Source: Hyphomicrobium_A sp963817485 (lineage in GTDB: Bacteria; Pseudomonadota; Alphaproteobacteria; Rhizobiales; Hyphomicrobiaceae). Taken from it: a DNA stretch of 64,000 nt. The stretch's first letter is position 1, and every line of letters begins with the position of its first letter. Below the pieces are notes generated by a model, which was not told where the DNA came from, searched no databases, and worked only from the letters and a program-made list of their open reading frames with translations. Shown here one piece after another: positions 37,821 through 47,172 of this stretch. Position numbers and translations under genes: made by a program. The stretch is taken from contig CAWFOR010000005.1 in the NCBI GenBank assembly GCA_963817485.1, forward strand, positions 372,001-436,000, written 5' to 3'.

Positions 37821-37841
37821 ATTTGGTGCGGACGGAGGGAG
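37821..37841. repeat. Right attachment-site core (21-bp direct repeat)
   Basis: Second copy of the 21-bp repeat at 16970-16990. It contains the 3' end of tRNA-Leu including the encoded CCA, so integration regenerates the tRNA. Confidence 0.85.
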
Positions 37842-37912
37842 TCGAACCCTCACGGGCCTTTCAGCCCTCAGGATTTTAAGTCCTGTGTGTCTACCAGTTC
37901 CACCACGTCCGC
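37824..37912 (-). tRNA. tRNA-Leu(UAA)
   Basis: 89 nt including the encoded CCA. Acceptor GCGGACG pairs with CGTCCGC; D-arm region GTGGAACTGGTAGACAC; anticodon stem CAGGA/TCCTG with loop CTTAAAA, anticodon TAA; long class-II variable arm (GAGGGCTGAAAGGCCCGT); T-arm GAGGGTTCGACTCCCTC. It serves as the integration target of the island, whose right end abuts its 3' end. Confidence 0.95.
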
Positions 37913-37930
37913 TGAGACCGGCCGGCGCCT

Positions 37931-38677
37931 TTATGCGGCGCTTCGGGCGGCCGGCGCAATGCTCCCACTGCCCGCCGCCCCGCCGTGCCGGATTGCGGCC
38001 AGCATCAGCACGTAGAGCAGGAGCCCGTTGAGCGTATGCCATAAGAAGTGCGTGCCGACGCCGCGGCCTCCCCGCACCGCCCAGGTGCACACCTCCAGAT
38101 CGATGGTGCGGAAGGTCATGGCGGCGAGGAACAAAAGCGCGGCGGCGAAGAGATAGCCCGCCGCGCGGTGCCCCTGGACCAGAAGCAGGCCGCCGACCAG
38201 CACCAGCGCGGCGAATGCGGGCGAGTAGCCGAGCGTGCCGTTGAAGCAGCGCTTGCCCGCGCCGCGCGTCATCGGCAGGAGCTCGTTTGAGCACTGGATG
38301 CCCTGCATGTAGCGGACGGACGCATAGAACGCGATCAGCGCGCCGATGACGAGTATCCACGGCAGCCCGGCAAAGCGGCGCAGCGCGTAGCCGAGGTAGG
38401 CCAGCATGAACAGCGAGATCGGGATCGTGTCGAAGGGGATCGCCCACACGGTTGCGTAGGTGTGGAAGAGGAAGCTGCCCGTCCCGATCGCGAGGATGAG
38501 CGCTATCATGAGCCACTCGAAGAGCGCGTAGTCGCGGCGGGGTGAGCGCGCGAGCTGCCAGGCGGCTATCAGGCCCGCGATGATGAAGGCGCCGTTGGAG
38601 ATGGCGTTGAGCGGCTCGGCCCAGAACGAGGGATCGCCTCCGCGCTCGCAGTAGCTGTAGACCTTGCTCCAATCCAT
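37931..38677 (-). CDS. Alkaline-ceramidase-like membrane protein
   Basis: 248 residues, about seven hydrophobic helices. DWSKVYSYCERGGDPSFWAE and PLNAISNGAFIIAGLIAAWQ open the family signature (YCE...W.EP.N..SN), GTGSFLFHTYATVWAIPFD and THFLWHTLNGLLLYVLM hold the conserved Ser/His/Asp metal residues of the PF05875 ceramidase/CREST group. In bacteria the substrate is unproven; related proteins may hydrolyse ceramide-like lipids. Immediately 3' of tRNA-Leu on the same strand. Confidence 0.85.
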   Translation of the reverse strand: MDWSKVYSYCERGGDPSFWAEPLNAISNGAFIIAGLIAAWQLARSPRRDYALFEWLMIALILAIGTGSFLFHTYATVWAIPFDTIPISLFMLAYLGYALRRFAGLPWILVIGALIAFYASVRYMQGIQCSNELLPMTRGAGKRCFNGTLGYSPAFAALVLVGGLLLVQGHRAAGYLFAAALLFLAAMTFRTIDLEVCTWAVRGGRGVGTHFLWHTLNGLLLYVLMLAAIRHGGAAGSGSIAPAARSAA

Positions 38678-38692
38678 TCCTGCTAACCCCTC

Positions 38693-38830
38693 ACCCGGAA
38701 GCTCATTGCATTCGCTTCCGACCTCTCCCTCAAGGAGAGGTGAGACACCGTTTGCAGCGCTCCAACTTCACCTCTCCCAGAGGGAGAGGTCGTGAGCCCG
38801 GCGTCAAGCCGGGCGAGCGGGTGAGGGGCG
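38693..38830. repeat. REP-like palindromic repeat cluster
   Basis: CCCCTCACCC at the left, ACCTCTCCCTCAAGGAGAGG, then ACCTCTCCCAGAGGGAGAGG and a final GTGAGGGG, i.e. the same units as at 2420-2525 and 5290-5445. It lies between the divergent ceramidase-like and downstream small gene. Confidence 0.75.
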
Positions 38831-38962
38831 GAAAGCCCGCAGCGAGTCGCGCGCGCGCCGCAGTCGCAGGTGGGAGGCTGCATCGCGGCAAGGTTTATGG
38901 CGACACGCCTTCCGCGCCTGTACGAGCTTGCGCGGCCGACAGACCGGCGAGATATTCGCGCC

Positions 38963-39205
38963 ATGGAGAGGCCGATCACCAGATCGCTGCTGGCAACCTT
39001 CATCGAATACGCGGCGCGCGACTGCGTCACGCCGATCGAGTGGTCGCGCTTCATGGTCAACCACTACGGAGACGAGATCATGGAGGCCGCGCGGGTCGAC
39101 TGCGTGCGCATCCTGCAAAGCGCGCCTCGAGGCGGACTCGCAAACGCCGATCTCGATCGGCTCTATGCGATCGCGGACGAGTTGCGCGCGGCCGACAAGA
39201 AATGA
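38963..39205 (+). CDS. Small conserved protein of unknown function
   Basis: 80 residues from ATG 38963, chosen because conserved-looking text begins there: ITRSLLATFIEYAARDCVTP, IEWSRFMVNHYGDEIMEAAR and ADLDRLYAIADELRAAD. An upstream start at 38870 would extend into repeat-derived sequence. No known function. Convergent with aspS, 16 bp away. Confidence 0.6.
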   Translation: MERPITRSLLATFIEYAARDCVTPIEWSRFMVNHYGDEIMEAARVDCVRILQSAPRGGLANADLDRLYAIADELRAADKK

Positions 39206-39220
39206 GCCGGACCGCGGCCG

Positions 39221-41190
39221 CTACTCTTTCTTCTCCGGTGCCACGACGCGGATGTGCAGCTCGCGCAGCTGCTTGGGCAGCACCTCGGACGGCGCACCCA
39301 TCAGCAGATCGTTCGCCTGCTGGTTCATCGGGAACAGCGTGACCTCGCGCAGGTTCTTGGCTCCGACCAGCAGCATGACGATGCGGTCGATGCCGGCCGC
39401 CATGCCGCCGTGCGGCGGCGCGCCGTACTGGAACGCGCGGTAGAGGCCGCCGAAGCGCGCCTCGACCTCGGCCTTGCCGAGCCCGGTGATCTCGAAGGCC
39501 TTCACCATCGTATCGGGGCGGTGGTTACGCACCGAGCCCGAGGCGATCTCGAAGCCGTTGCAGACGATGTCGTACTGGTGCGCCTTGATCTTGAGGCGGT
39601 CCTCGTCGCTCTTTGCGGCTTCCAGCGTCGCGAGCCCGCCTTGCGGCATCGAGAACGGGTTGTGCGAGAAGTCGATCTTCTTCTCCTCCTCGTTCCACTC
39701 GTAGAACGGGAAGTCGACGATCCAGGCGAGTGCGAATTTGCTCTCGTCGATGAGCTTGAGCTCCGTGCCAATGCGCGAGCGGGCTTCGCCGGCGAACTTG
39801 TAGAACTTGTCCGGGTTGCCGGCGGCGAAGAACACCGCGTCGCCGTCGCCAAGACCAAGCTGGACGCGCAGGCTTTCTGAACGTTCGGGACCGATGTTCT
39901 TGGCGATGGGCCCTGCCGCCTCGAGAATTTCGAGTGTGGGCTTATACTCTGCCGGCGTCTTGCCGGGCTTCGTAACATCTCTCGAACTCGGCCTGTTGGC
40001 CCGGTGTGGCACTGCGCCAAAAGATGTAGGCGAGCCCCGGCTGGCCCTCGCCCTGTGCCCAGGAGTTCATGCGGTCGCAGAACGCGCGTGAGCCGCCGTC
40101 CTGGGCGGGGATTGCCCACACGCGCACCTTGGGGTCCTTCTCGATCATGCCGGCGAAGATCTTGAAGCCCGAGCCGCGGAAATGCTCGGTCACGTCGGCC
40201 ATCTCGATGGGGTTGCGCAGGTCCGGCTTGTCGGTGCCGTATTTGCGGATCGCCTCGTCGTAGGGGATGCGCGGCCATTGCTGCGTGACGGATTTCTTCG
40301 CTCCGTCTGCATGCACACCGGAAAACTCCTCGAAGATGCCGGTGATGACGGGCTCCATGGCGGCAAAGATGTCGTCCTGCGTCGACGAAGCTCATCTCGA
40401 CGTCGAGCTGGTAGAACTCGCCCGGCAAACGATCAGCCCGCGGGTCCTCGTCGCGGAAGCAGGGCGCGATCTGGAAATAGCGGTCGAAGCCCGACACCAT
40501 CAGGAGCTGCTTATACTGCTGCGGCGCCTGCGGCAGCGCGTAGAACTTGCCGGCATGGATGCGCGAGGGCACGAGGAAGTCGCGCGCGCCTTCGGGCGAG
40601 GACGCGGTCAGGATCGGGGTGGAGAACTCGAAGAAGCCGGCTTCGACCATGCGCGTGCGGATCGAGGCCGTGATCGCGAGCCGCTGCATGATGTTCTTGT
40701 GCAGGGTCTCGCGCCGCAGATCGAGAAAGCGGTACTGCAGGCGCAGATCTTCCGGGTAGTCGGGCTCGCCGAACACCGGGATCGGCAGCTCCTTTGCCGC
40801 CGAGAGCACCTCGATCTCGGTCGCGAACAGCTCGACCTCGCCGGTCGGGAGCTCGGCGTTGACAGTGCCCTCGGGGCGCGCGCGCACGCTGCCGTCGACG
40901 CGGATTACCCACTCCGAGCGCACCGTCTCCGCCGCCTTGAACGCCGGGCTGTCGGGATCGGCCACGACCTGCGTGATGCCGTAGTGGTCGCGCAGGTCGA
41001 TGAATAGGAGCCCGCCGTGGTCGCGCACGCGGTGCACCCAGCCCGAGAGGCGCGCGGTCTTGCCGATGTCGGAAGCGCGCAGCGCGCCGCAAGTGTGCGA
41101 GCGATAGCGGTGGAGCGGCGCATCCGCGCTCGCCGGCGCAGGCGCGACCGCTTGCCCCTTGCCCTGCTTTTTCGCTTTAGAGTCTGCCAT
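39221..41190 (-). CDS. aspS: Aspartyl-tRNA synthetase, bacterial type (two frameshifts as read)
   Basis: Class II synthetase charging tRNA-Asp. Start ATG 41190 (GGCGGCGGA upstream). N-terminal anticodon-binding OB-fold: SHTCGALRASDIGKTARLSG, WVHRVRDHGGLLFIDLRDHY. Class II motif 2 FQIAPCFRDEDPRADRLPGE. The bacterial GAD insert is LRVQLGLGDGDAVFF and motif 3 is GGMAAGIDRIVMLLVGAKNL. Near 40380 about two bases and near 39953 one base are missing relative to the coding sequence, so the text passes through three frames. aspS is essential, so these are almost certainly sequence errors. Confidence 0.9.
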
Positions 41191-41329
41191 TCCGCCGCCC
41201 GCTCTAACGATCATTCCATGCCATAAGTCGCGGGAAAAGCGCATGAGGTCATCGGGTTGTCAAGGCTCGCCACGATGTCGCGCGGGGAACGACTAAGCGC
41301 CAGACGGCCGGACTGTTAGGTTGCGTTGC

Positions 41330-42222
41330 ATGGATCGCTTTAAGCCCGCAACCACCCGCCGGCGCGTCATCCAGGGGCTGACCGGCATCGCGCTCTCCGG
41401 CGGTGCCGCGAGTCTGCGCGGGCACGCCTCAGCCGCGGACAAGCAAGCGTGGCTCACACTGCCGCCGACGCCGCCACTGCCGCCGACGGATCGCAGCGGG
41501 CTCGCCGAGGTCAACGGAACGCGATTGTTCTACGCGCAGTTCGGCCAGGGAGAGCCCGTGCTTCTGTTGCACGGCGGCATGGGGAGCTCGAACTATTGGG
41601 GCTATCAGATCGAGAGCCTCTGCGCGAAGACCAACCGGTGACCGTCATGGACACGCGCGGACACGGGCGAAGCCCGGTCACCTCGAGCGCCTTCGGATAC
41701 GAGCTCTTCGCCGACGACGTAGTCGCGCTGATGGACTATCTGCGGCTGCCGAATGCATCGATCGTCGGCTGGAGCGACGGAGCCGTCACCGGTTTGCTCA
41801 CGGCGATGCGCCGGCCCGACCGCGTTGCGCGCCTGTTCACCTTCGGCGCCAACTTCAGCGCCGACGGCGCGAAGGCCGGCGGCGGGCGCACGCCGGTGTT
41901 TGCGGCCTATTCCAGCCGCTGCAAGGCTGAGTACCGTACGTTGTCGCCCGAACCCGATAAGTGGCCCGAGCTGATCGCTGGCCTCAGGGCGACCTGGCAC
42001 AGCGAACTCAATATCACCAAGGGCAAGCTCGGCACGCTCAAGTGCCCGACGACGATGTGCGTCGGCCAATACGACGAGATCATCAAGTGGGAGCGCGCAC
42101 AGGAAATGGCGCAGGCGATACCGGGCGGCCGGTTCGTGCTCCTGCCTGATGTCAGCCACTTCGGGATGCTGCAGAACCCGGAACAGTTCAACCGGGCGCT
42201 GGCGGAGTTCCTCGCCGGCTAG
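41330..42222 (+). CDS. Tat-exported alpha/beta hydrolase (one frameshift)
   Basis: ATG 41330 opens a twin-arginine leader (TTRRRVIQGLTGIALSGG), so the enzyme is exported folded to the periplasm. PVLLLHGGMGSSNYWGYQIE is the oxyanion region. Near 41636 the frame shifts and continues VTVMDTRGHGRSPVTSSAFG, nucleophile elbow GWSDG (ASIVGWSDGAVTGLLTAM), acid region TMCVGQYDEIIKWE and His in LLPDVSHFGMLQNPEQ. Serine hydrolase of unknown substrate. Divergent from aspS. Confidence 0.8.
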
Positions 42223-42243
42223 CCGCGGCGCCAACGTCGGCAC

Positions 42244-42278
42244 AAAAAAAGACTGGCCCCGACCGTGTCGGGACCAGC
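42244..42278 (-). terminator. Rho-independent terminator of the outer-membrane protein gene
   Basis: 11-bp stem with one mismatch (CTGGCCCCGAC at 42253-42263, partner 42267-42277) and a T-rich tail on the minus strand (AAAAAAA at 42244-42250 on plus), just downstream of the stop at 42306. Confidence 0.75.
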
Positions 42279-42305
42279 CCCCCGCTCAAAGTTCGAACTT
42301 AGACC

Positions 42306-43025
42306 TCAGTGGCCCCAGTTGAACTTGTAGACAATCTCGCTCGTCGCGGTCTCGACGACCGGATCGAATTTCAGGTTGGCGACAGGCACGCCGCCGACGG
42401 TTTCGCTGCGAAGGTCCTTGCTGTAGTCCGAATAACGAACCTCGCTGCGCCAGAACCATCCGCCGTGCATCGCCACTTCCAAGCCACCGCCGAGGAACCA
42501 GCCGCCGGCGTCATAGCTGTCGAGGCGTCCGCCCGGAGTGTCCAGGGTCACACCTCCGAAATGCGTCTGCGTATAGCCGACGCTCCAGTAGTTGAGGACA
42601 TCGGGCGTCATCAGCCAGCCGGCGCGGGCACCAACGAACCAGGTCGAGTCGTTGTTGGTCTTGCCCGTGTTGCCGAACCCGTCATCGAGTCTTCCCGTTA
42701 TGCTGGAGAAATCGTAGTTGAACAGGACGCCGACCACGATCTTGTCGCCGAACTGGTAGTCGTAGCCGACACCGACCTCGCCCAACCAGCCTCTGCCGCC
42801 GTGGTCCGTCTTGCCGGCGCCGCCAGCCGCGTCTGTCTGCGTCTGCGCATCATACAGGCCGTAACCGACACCGCCGTTGGCGTAGAAGCCGGTCCAGTTG
42901 GAGACCTGCAGGTTGACGGGCGCCGCCATTCTCGGGGCGGGCTCGTAGCCGTCGGCGCGCGCAGCAGCGGCAACAGCGAAAATCAGAGATGATGCGAGAG
43001 AAATGCGGAGAAGTTGCCGGTGCAT
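42306..43025 (-). CDS. Outer-membrane beta-barrel protein (porin-like)
   Basis: 239 residues with a signal peptide (LRISLASSLIFAVAAAARA) and an eight-stranded barrel of the Omp_b-brl/surface antigen type: TGFYANGGVGYGLYDAQTQT, YDYQFGDKIVVGVLFNYDFS, ends EIVYKFNWGH with the C-terminal aromatic strand. Paralogous in style to the barrels at 8237 and 44681. Such proteins are abundant in Rhizobiales outer membranes. Confidence 0.85.
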   Translation of the reverse strand: MHRQLLRISLASSLIFAVAAAARADGYEPAPRMAAPVNLQVSNWTGFYANGGVGYGLYDAQTQTDAAGGAGKTDHGGRGWLGEVGVGYDYQFGDKIVVGVLFNYDFSSITGRLDDGFGNTGKTNNDSTWFVGARAGWLMTPDVLNYWSVGYTQTHFGGVTLDTPGGRLDSYDAGGWFLGGGLEVAMHGGWFWRSEVRYSDYSKDLRSETVGGVPVANLKFDPVVETATSEIVYKFNWGH

Positions 43026-43307
43026 GGATGCCCCCTGGGAATCGGCTAACTACGTTCAGGACAACACGCACGTCGTACTCGGGGCCTATTGATCGCGAAC
43101 GGTTGAGGCGCGCAAGCGGGGCCGCCACTAATTTCGTTGGATGGATTCGGCAATATTGTCGAGAAGTCCCGGACAGCCGCATTGGCTTGCTGGTTGAACG
43201 TTGCATTTCGGCGACATAGGTCAGCGCGCAGTTCTGTGCATAAAGCCGCCGCGGTGTTGGCGCTCCGCCATCGACCGGCGCGGGCGCGCGCCGCCAAGGC
43301 GAGCAGC

Positions 43308-44270
43308 TCAATTGTAGACGTAGGTGATGAGGAACGTGCGGTCGGCAACGGTCGCGCCCTGCGGGGGGAACGGAAAGCTCGACTGCTGGGCCGAGAACAT
43401 CACGCCGTCGTCGAGATCGCGGATGCCGGCCGGTTTCACAAGCTTCAGGCTGGCGATGTTGCCCCGCTCGTCGAGGATGAGCTTGATGGTGAGGCGCCCC
43501 TTGATCCCGGTTGCCGGCGGCATCGTCTTCTTTAGCGCGCGGATGACCCCGCGCCCGAAGTCGTCGTTGGCGCCCGAGCGCGTGATCCCGGGCGGGCGAC
43601 CCACTGCCGAGGAGGCGCTTCCGAAGTTATCGAACGGCTGCGCCATGCTCATCTCCTTGGGAAGCGAGAGATCGAGCTCGGTGGGCGGCTTTAGCTCCAA
43701 CTTCTTTGCGGCTTCAGCTTCGGCCTCTGCCTTCTTCTCCTTGGCGTCCTCTTTCGCGCGCTCGGCCTGCGGAGGAGCCGATTGCGGCTTCTCCTTCTCG
43801 ATCGGCAGCAGGCTTGCCGGCTGATCTGCCGGGGCGGCCTCGGCCGGCTGCTCCGCCTTCTGCTCGGGGGGCTTCTCTGCCGGCTGCTCAGCCTTCTGCT
43901 CCGGCGGGGTCTTCTCTACCGGCTGCTTTGCCTCGGGCTGCGGCGGAGGACTCTCCGGGGCGGGCGCGGATTGCGGCTGCGGTGGAGGCACCTGCGCGCC
44001 GGGCGGAGGGCTGTTCCCGGTGCTGGTCTCGCGGCTCTTGAGATCAGCCTCGTCGACGAGCTCTACGTTGATGGCGTCGGGCGCGCCGCCTGCCTCGCCG
44101 AGATAACGCGGCGCGTGCCTCGCTACGCCGATGATCAGGACGGCATGGACGGCGGCAGCGCACGCGAGCCCGATCCAGAAGCCGCGCGACCAACGATCGC
44201 GCCGCCCCGTTTGCAGTCGCGCGGGCGCGTTGACGCTGTCGGCGGTCAGCACGATGTCGTCGGCGCTCAT
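43308..44270 (-). CDS. TonB-like C-terminal domain protein with Pro/Glu-rich linker
   Basis: About 320 residues from ATG 44270. One N-terminal membrane helix (GFWIGLACAAAVHAVLIIGV), a long Pro/Gln/Glu/Lys linker (QPVEKTPPEQKAEQPAEKPP and relatives) spanning the periplasm, and a C-terminal TonB-type domain (GIKGRLTIKLILDERGNIAS, LKLVKPAGIRDLDDGVMFSA). Unlike classical TonB it is not next to exbB/exbD. Energy transducer or TolA-like role. Confidence 0.75.
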   Translation of the reverse strand: MSADDIVLTADSVNAPARLQTGRRDRWSRGFWIGLACAAAVHAVLIIGVARHAPRYLGEAGGAPDAINVELVDEADLKSRETSTGNSPPPGAQVPPPQPQSAPAPESPPPQPEAKQPVEKTPPEQKAEQPAEKPPEQKAEQPAEAAPADQPASLLPIEKEKPQSAPPQAERAKEDAKEKKAEAEAEAAKKLELKPPTELDLSLPKEMSMAQPFDNFGSASSAVGRPPGITRSGANDDFGRGVIRALKKTMPPATGIKGRLTIKLILDERGNIASLKLVKPAGIRDLDDGVMFSAQQSSFPFPPQGATVADRTFLITYVYN

Positions 44271-44680
44271 TCTGCTTGTCTTGCCCCGATCGTCACAACG
44301 AAGGCAATCCACAATACCGGCTTGCCGCTTTCATGGCATCGGGCGGATGCGCGCGGGTCGAAATCGCGGTGCAGATCGCCCGTCGTTGCTCGCTGGCGGC
44401 CATCCGCGCCGGCGGCAAGGTGCGCTCGCAGCGGCTGTGGAAGGCGCGGGGAAAACCAGGCCCGCATCGCCGACCCTTCAGGATGAGGCGCGCATTCGAA
44501 CCGCTCAGCATAAGAGAAATCTCTCTCCACGAGAGATGTGGACAATAGCAACCCTCGTGTGCGTAACCCGCGGCCCACTGATTGTTGTGCGCCAAGGCCC
44601 CGTGATAGCGGTGCGACTAGTGGCGTAGCCCACTCTAGAGGGGCGGACATAACGAACGAATTAAGTAGGGGGTCCGTGTC
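44271..44680. other. Intergenic region, about 410 bp
   Basis: Between the divergent TonB-like and outer-membrane genes. Probably carries both promoters. Short frames on both strands show no family features; no RNA structure recognised. Confidence 0.45.
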
Positions 44681-45385
44681 TTGAAACAGTCAGTTCGCAT
44701 AATTGCATTCGTCGCGGCGGTTGCGTTGGTCACCTGCGCAGCCCGCGCCGACGGGTATTGGCCGCAATCGACGCCCCGCGTGCAGGGGCCGCTTCCATGG
44801 ACAGGCCCATACGTCGGCCTCAACCTTGGCTATGCCTGGCACCATCTCACCGGCGTCTACGACAACTTCAACAACCCGACGTTCCTATCGGGCGCCGAGC
44901 CGAACGGCGCGCTCGTCGGCGGCCAGCTCGGTTACAACTGGCGCATGGACTGGTTCCTGCTGGGTGTCGAGCTCGACGCCGATACGGGCGCCGATTCAAA
45001 TACGGTCACCGACACTCTGACCGGTGGCCAGATCACCGGCAGCCTGAGCTACCTCGCCAGCGCGCGTGCACGCATCGGCGTGCTGTGGGGGCCGGTACTG
45101 TTCTACGGCACCGGCGGCGTCGGCGCCGCCCGCTACACCTTCAACGAGGGGAGCAGCACCTTCAACGCCAAGCAGCACCTCGAGGATACGGCGGCGGTCT
45201 ACGGCGGCGGCCTTGAGTGGATGCTTGCCTACGGGGTGTCGCTGCGGACGGAGTATCTGCGCTACGACATGACCGATAACGTGTCGCTCTCGCCGGGGCT
45301 CCTCGGCGTCGACGCCGGCGACTTCATCAAGTTCCGCGACATCGATGTCGTGCGCGCGGGGGTGAACGTCCGGCTGGCGCCGTAG
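44681..45385 (+). CDS. Outer-membrane beta-barrel protein
   Basis: 234 residues; signal peptide IIAFVAAVALVTCAARA, then the barrel: TGPYVGLNLGYAWHHLTGVY, GQLGYNWRMDWFLLGVELDA, ARARIGVLWGPVLFYGTGGV, ending VVRAGVNVRLAP. The start is TTG 44681. Same barrel class as 42306-43025. A strong terminator follows. Confidence 0.85.
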   Translation: MKQSVRIIAFVAAVALVTCAARADGYWPQSTPRVQGPLPWTGPYVGLNLGYAWHHLTGVYDNFNNPTFLSGAEPNGALVGGQLGYNWRMDWFLLGVELDADTGADSNTVTDTLTGGQITGSLSYLASARARIGVLWGPVLFYGTGGVGAARYTFNEGSSTFNAKQHLEDTAAVYGGGLEWMLAYGVSLRTEYLRYDMTDNVSLSPGLLGVDAGDFIKFRDIDVVRAGVNVRLAP

Positions 45386-45433
45386 TCATCGCCTGGACGA
45401 TAAGCCCGACCCAAACTGTCGACAGTATTACTA

Positions 45434-45468
45434 AGGAGCGGCGCAGAATCCTGCGCCGCTCCTCTTTT
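45434..45468 (+). terminator. Rho-independent terminator after the outer-membrane barrel
   Basis: 13-bp perfect stem (AGGAGCGGCGCAG at 45434-45446, partner 45451-45463), 4-nt loop, then CTTTTATT. Lies 50 bp after the stop at 45385. Confidence 0.85.
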
Positions 45469-45632
45469 ATTGCGATGAGAAAAATTAATTGCGGGGAATT
45501 CGGTTGCGGCTTTTTCCATTTTCAAGTGAAGTGATCGCGTTTGATTGCAAACCATCAGAACAACCAAAAATTCATTGCTTCCCGGAAAAGTTTCGGCGCG
45601 ATTTTTTGGGGGGTTTCCAGCAGGAGCATCGA

Positions 45633-46068
45633 TTGCGGCACCCCACTCCAATTGAGGTGGTCAATGGATTCAACACGGCATGGGCTCGGGGCGACATCGA
45701 AGAGGCGATAAGCTACATCGCTGAGGATTGCGTCTACGAGCTGCATATCTCGGACGAGGCGCTAGCCTTCGGCGGTGAAACAGCCGGGCGCGAGAAGATC
45801 GCCGCCGTGCTCCGAGCAGATCCGCAAGGATTTCGAATACATCCTCTACCGCCCGTTCAAGCTCAACGCCGACGGCGACACCGTGCGCCACCAGGTGGAG
45901 TTCATGTACCGGCACCTGCAGAGCGGCGAGGTTCTGGAGGGCCGTTTTCGCATGGTGATGCAGGTGAGGGACGGCCTGATCGTGCGCGCCGACGAGTATC
46001 ACGACCGCGCCAAGGTCGAGGCCTTCCTTCGGCTCGTCGCAAAAAGGGAGCAAGAGGGCGAAGGCTGA
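45633..46068 (+). CDS. SnoaL/NTF2-like protein (one frameshift)
   Basis: About 145 residues from TTG 45633 (CAGGAG eight bases upstream). TPIEVVNGFNTAWARGDIEE, AISYIAEDCVYELHISDEAL then, after a shift near 45812, IRKDFEYILYRPFKLNADGD and GEVLEGRFRMVMQVRDGLIV, RADEYHDRAKVEAFLRL. This is the cone-shaped NTF2/SnoaL fold; catalytic role unclear. An upstream in-frame ATG at 45489 is less plausible. Convergent with the broken AraC gene. Confidence 0.65.
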
Positions 46069-46071
46069 CGC

Positions 46072-47032
46072 TCAGAGGGCACGCGCGCGCAGCTCGGGCC
46101 GGGACTCGCCCGGCGAGCAGCCGAACTGGGCCTTGTAGCGCCGCGTGAAGTGGGAGAGATCCGAGAACCCGTGCGAATAGGCGATGTCGCCTGCGGTACG
46201 GCCGAGCTGCAACGGATCCTCGAGCGCCTGGCGGCAATGCTGGAGGCGCCGCAGCATGATGAAGCGCTCGAGCGACGTGCCCTCGTGCGCGAGCAGCGCG
46301 TTGGCGTAGCGGACGCTGATGCCCGCGGCCGCCGCAACGTCCGCCGGCTTCAGAGCGGGATCATGCAGGCGCGTTTCGATGATCGACTTCAATCGCAGCA
46401 GCGTCGTGGTGCGCGTCGAGGAGAGCTGAACGGGAGCGCCGACCCCGGTCTCAAACGCGAGCGCGACAAGATCGAGCACCTGCTGCGCAATCTTGGGAGC
46501 CCATCGCGGGATCGATCGCATCGGCGCGCACCGCGATCATGCCGAGAAATTCGGATGCCAGCGTCGTAACCGGCGCGGCCTGTGCGGGCATCGGCTCGCC
46601 GTGTAGGAGGCGATCTCGCCCAACCGCGCCTGCACCTCCCAGCGTGGAACCTTGAACGCGACGGATCGATGCCGGAGCCGACGTCGAGCGCAAAGGGGCG
46701 GCGCGGATCGACCAAATAGACGTCGCCGGGGGCGGTCGCGGCATCGCGACCGTCCTGGTAGACGCGGATGGCCCCACGACCTGCCGGCAGAGCAGCATGT
46801 CGTCGTCGTTGGCGCCGGCGAGGCGCTGTTGCGTCCGCTCGACCAGGCACTCGTCGCACTCGAAGGAGGCGAGATCAAGGACGCCGAGCGAGGCGACACT
46901 GATCTCGCCGTGGAAGCCGCGACCGACGCGCGTGCTGAAGTCGTGCGCCACGTAGACCTTCGAGGCCTCCTCGCGCCAATAGGCCAGGCGGTCGCGGGCG
47001 TGCACTCTCGCGGTCGAGAAAGCGGTCTTCAT
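46072..47032 (-). pseudogene. AraC family regulator, broken by several frameshifts
   Basis: Homologous along its length to the intact island copy (28466-29419): RDRLAYWREEASKVYVAHDF at the start, then IRVYQDGRDAATAPGDVYLV in a second frame, SVAFKVPRWEVQARLGEIAS in a third, VTTLASEFLGMIAVRADAID back in the first, and the intact HTH half DVAAAAGISVRYANALLAHE, DIAYSHGFSDLSHFTRRYKA. At least four indels in under 600 bp exceed the rate elsewhere, so true decay is possible. Confidence 0.75.
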
Positions 47033-47172
47033 GTCGCAGGCTCGTGTGCCGCTTCAGTCAAATACTTATACCGCCTCAGTCAAACGCAAGGACAACCGTC
47101 TGGTATCTGATGTTTGTAAGTTACCGCCGAGTGGGGCGCGAAGATTGTCGGCCCCACCCTTTGAGGTTGAAG

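Larger units (their letters stand above)
16970..37841. mobile_element. Integrative element (about 20.9 kb) in tRNA-Leu(UAA)
   Basis: Bounded by a 21-bp direct repeat (core TTTGGTGCGGACGGAGGGAG) whose right copy is the 3' end of a complete tRNA-Leu gene and whose left copy is an isolated tRNA 3' fragment. A tyrosine integrase lies next to the tRNA. Both ends carry related integrase-arm-like sequences. The interior holds a primase-like/DUF927 pair, recombinases, a Y-family polymerase, RusA-like nuclease and cargo, with several small genes of unknown function and base use visibly less GC-rich than the flanks. No structural phage or conjugation genes are seen, so an integrative mobilizable or satellite-type element is inferred. 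Confidence 0.85.
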
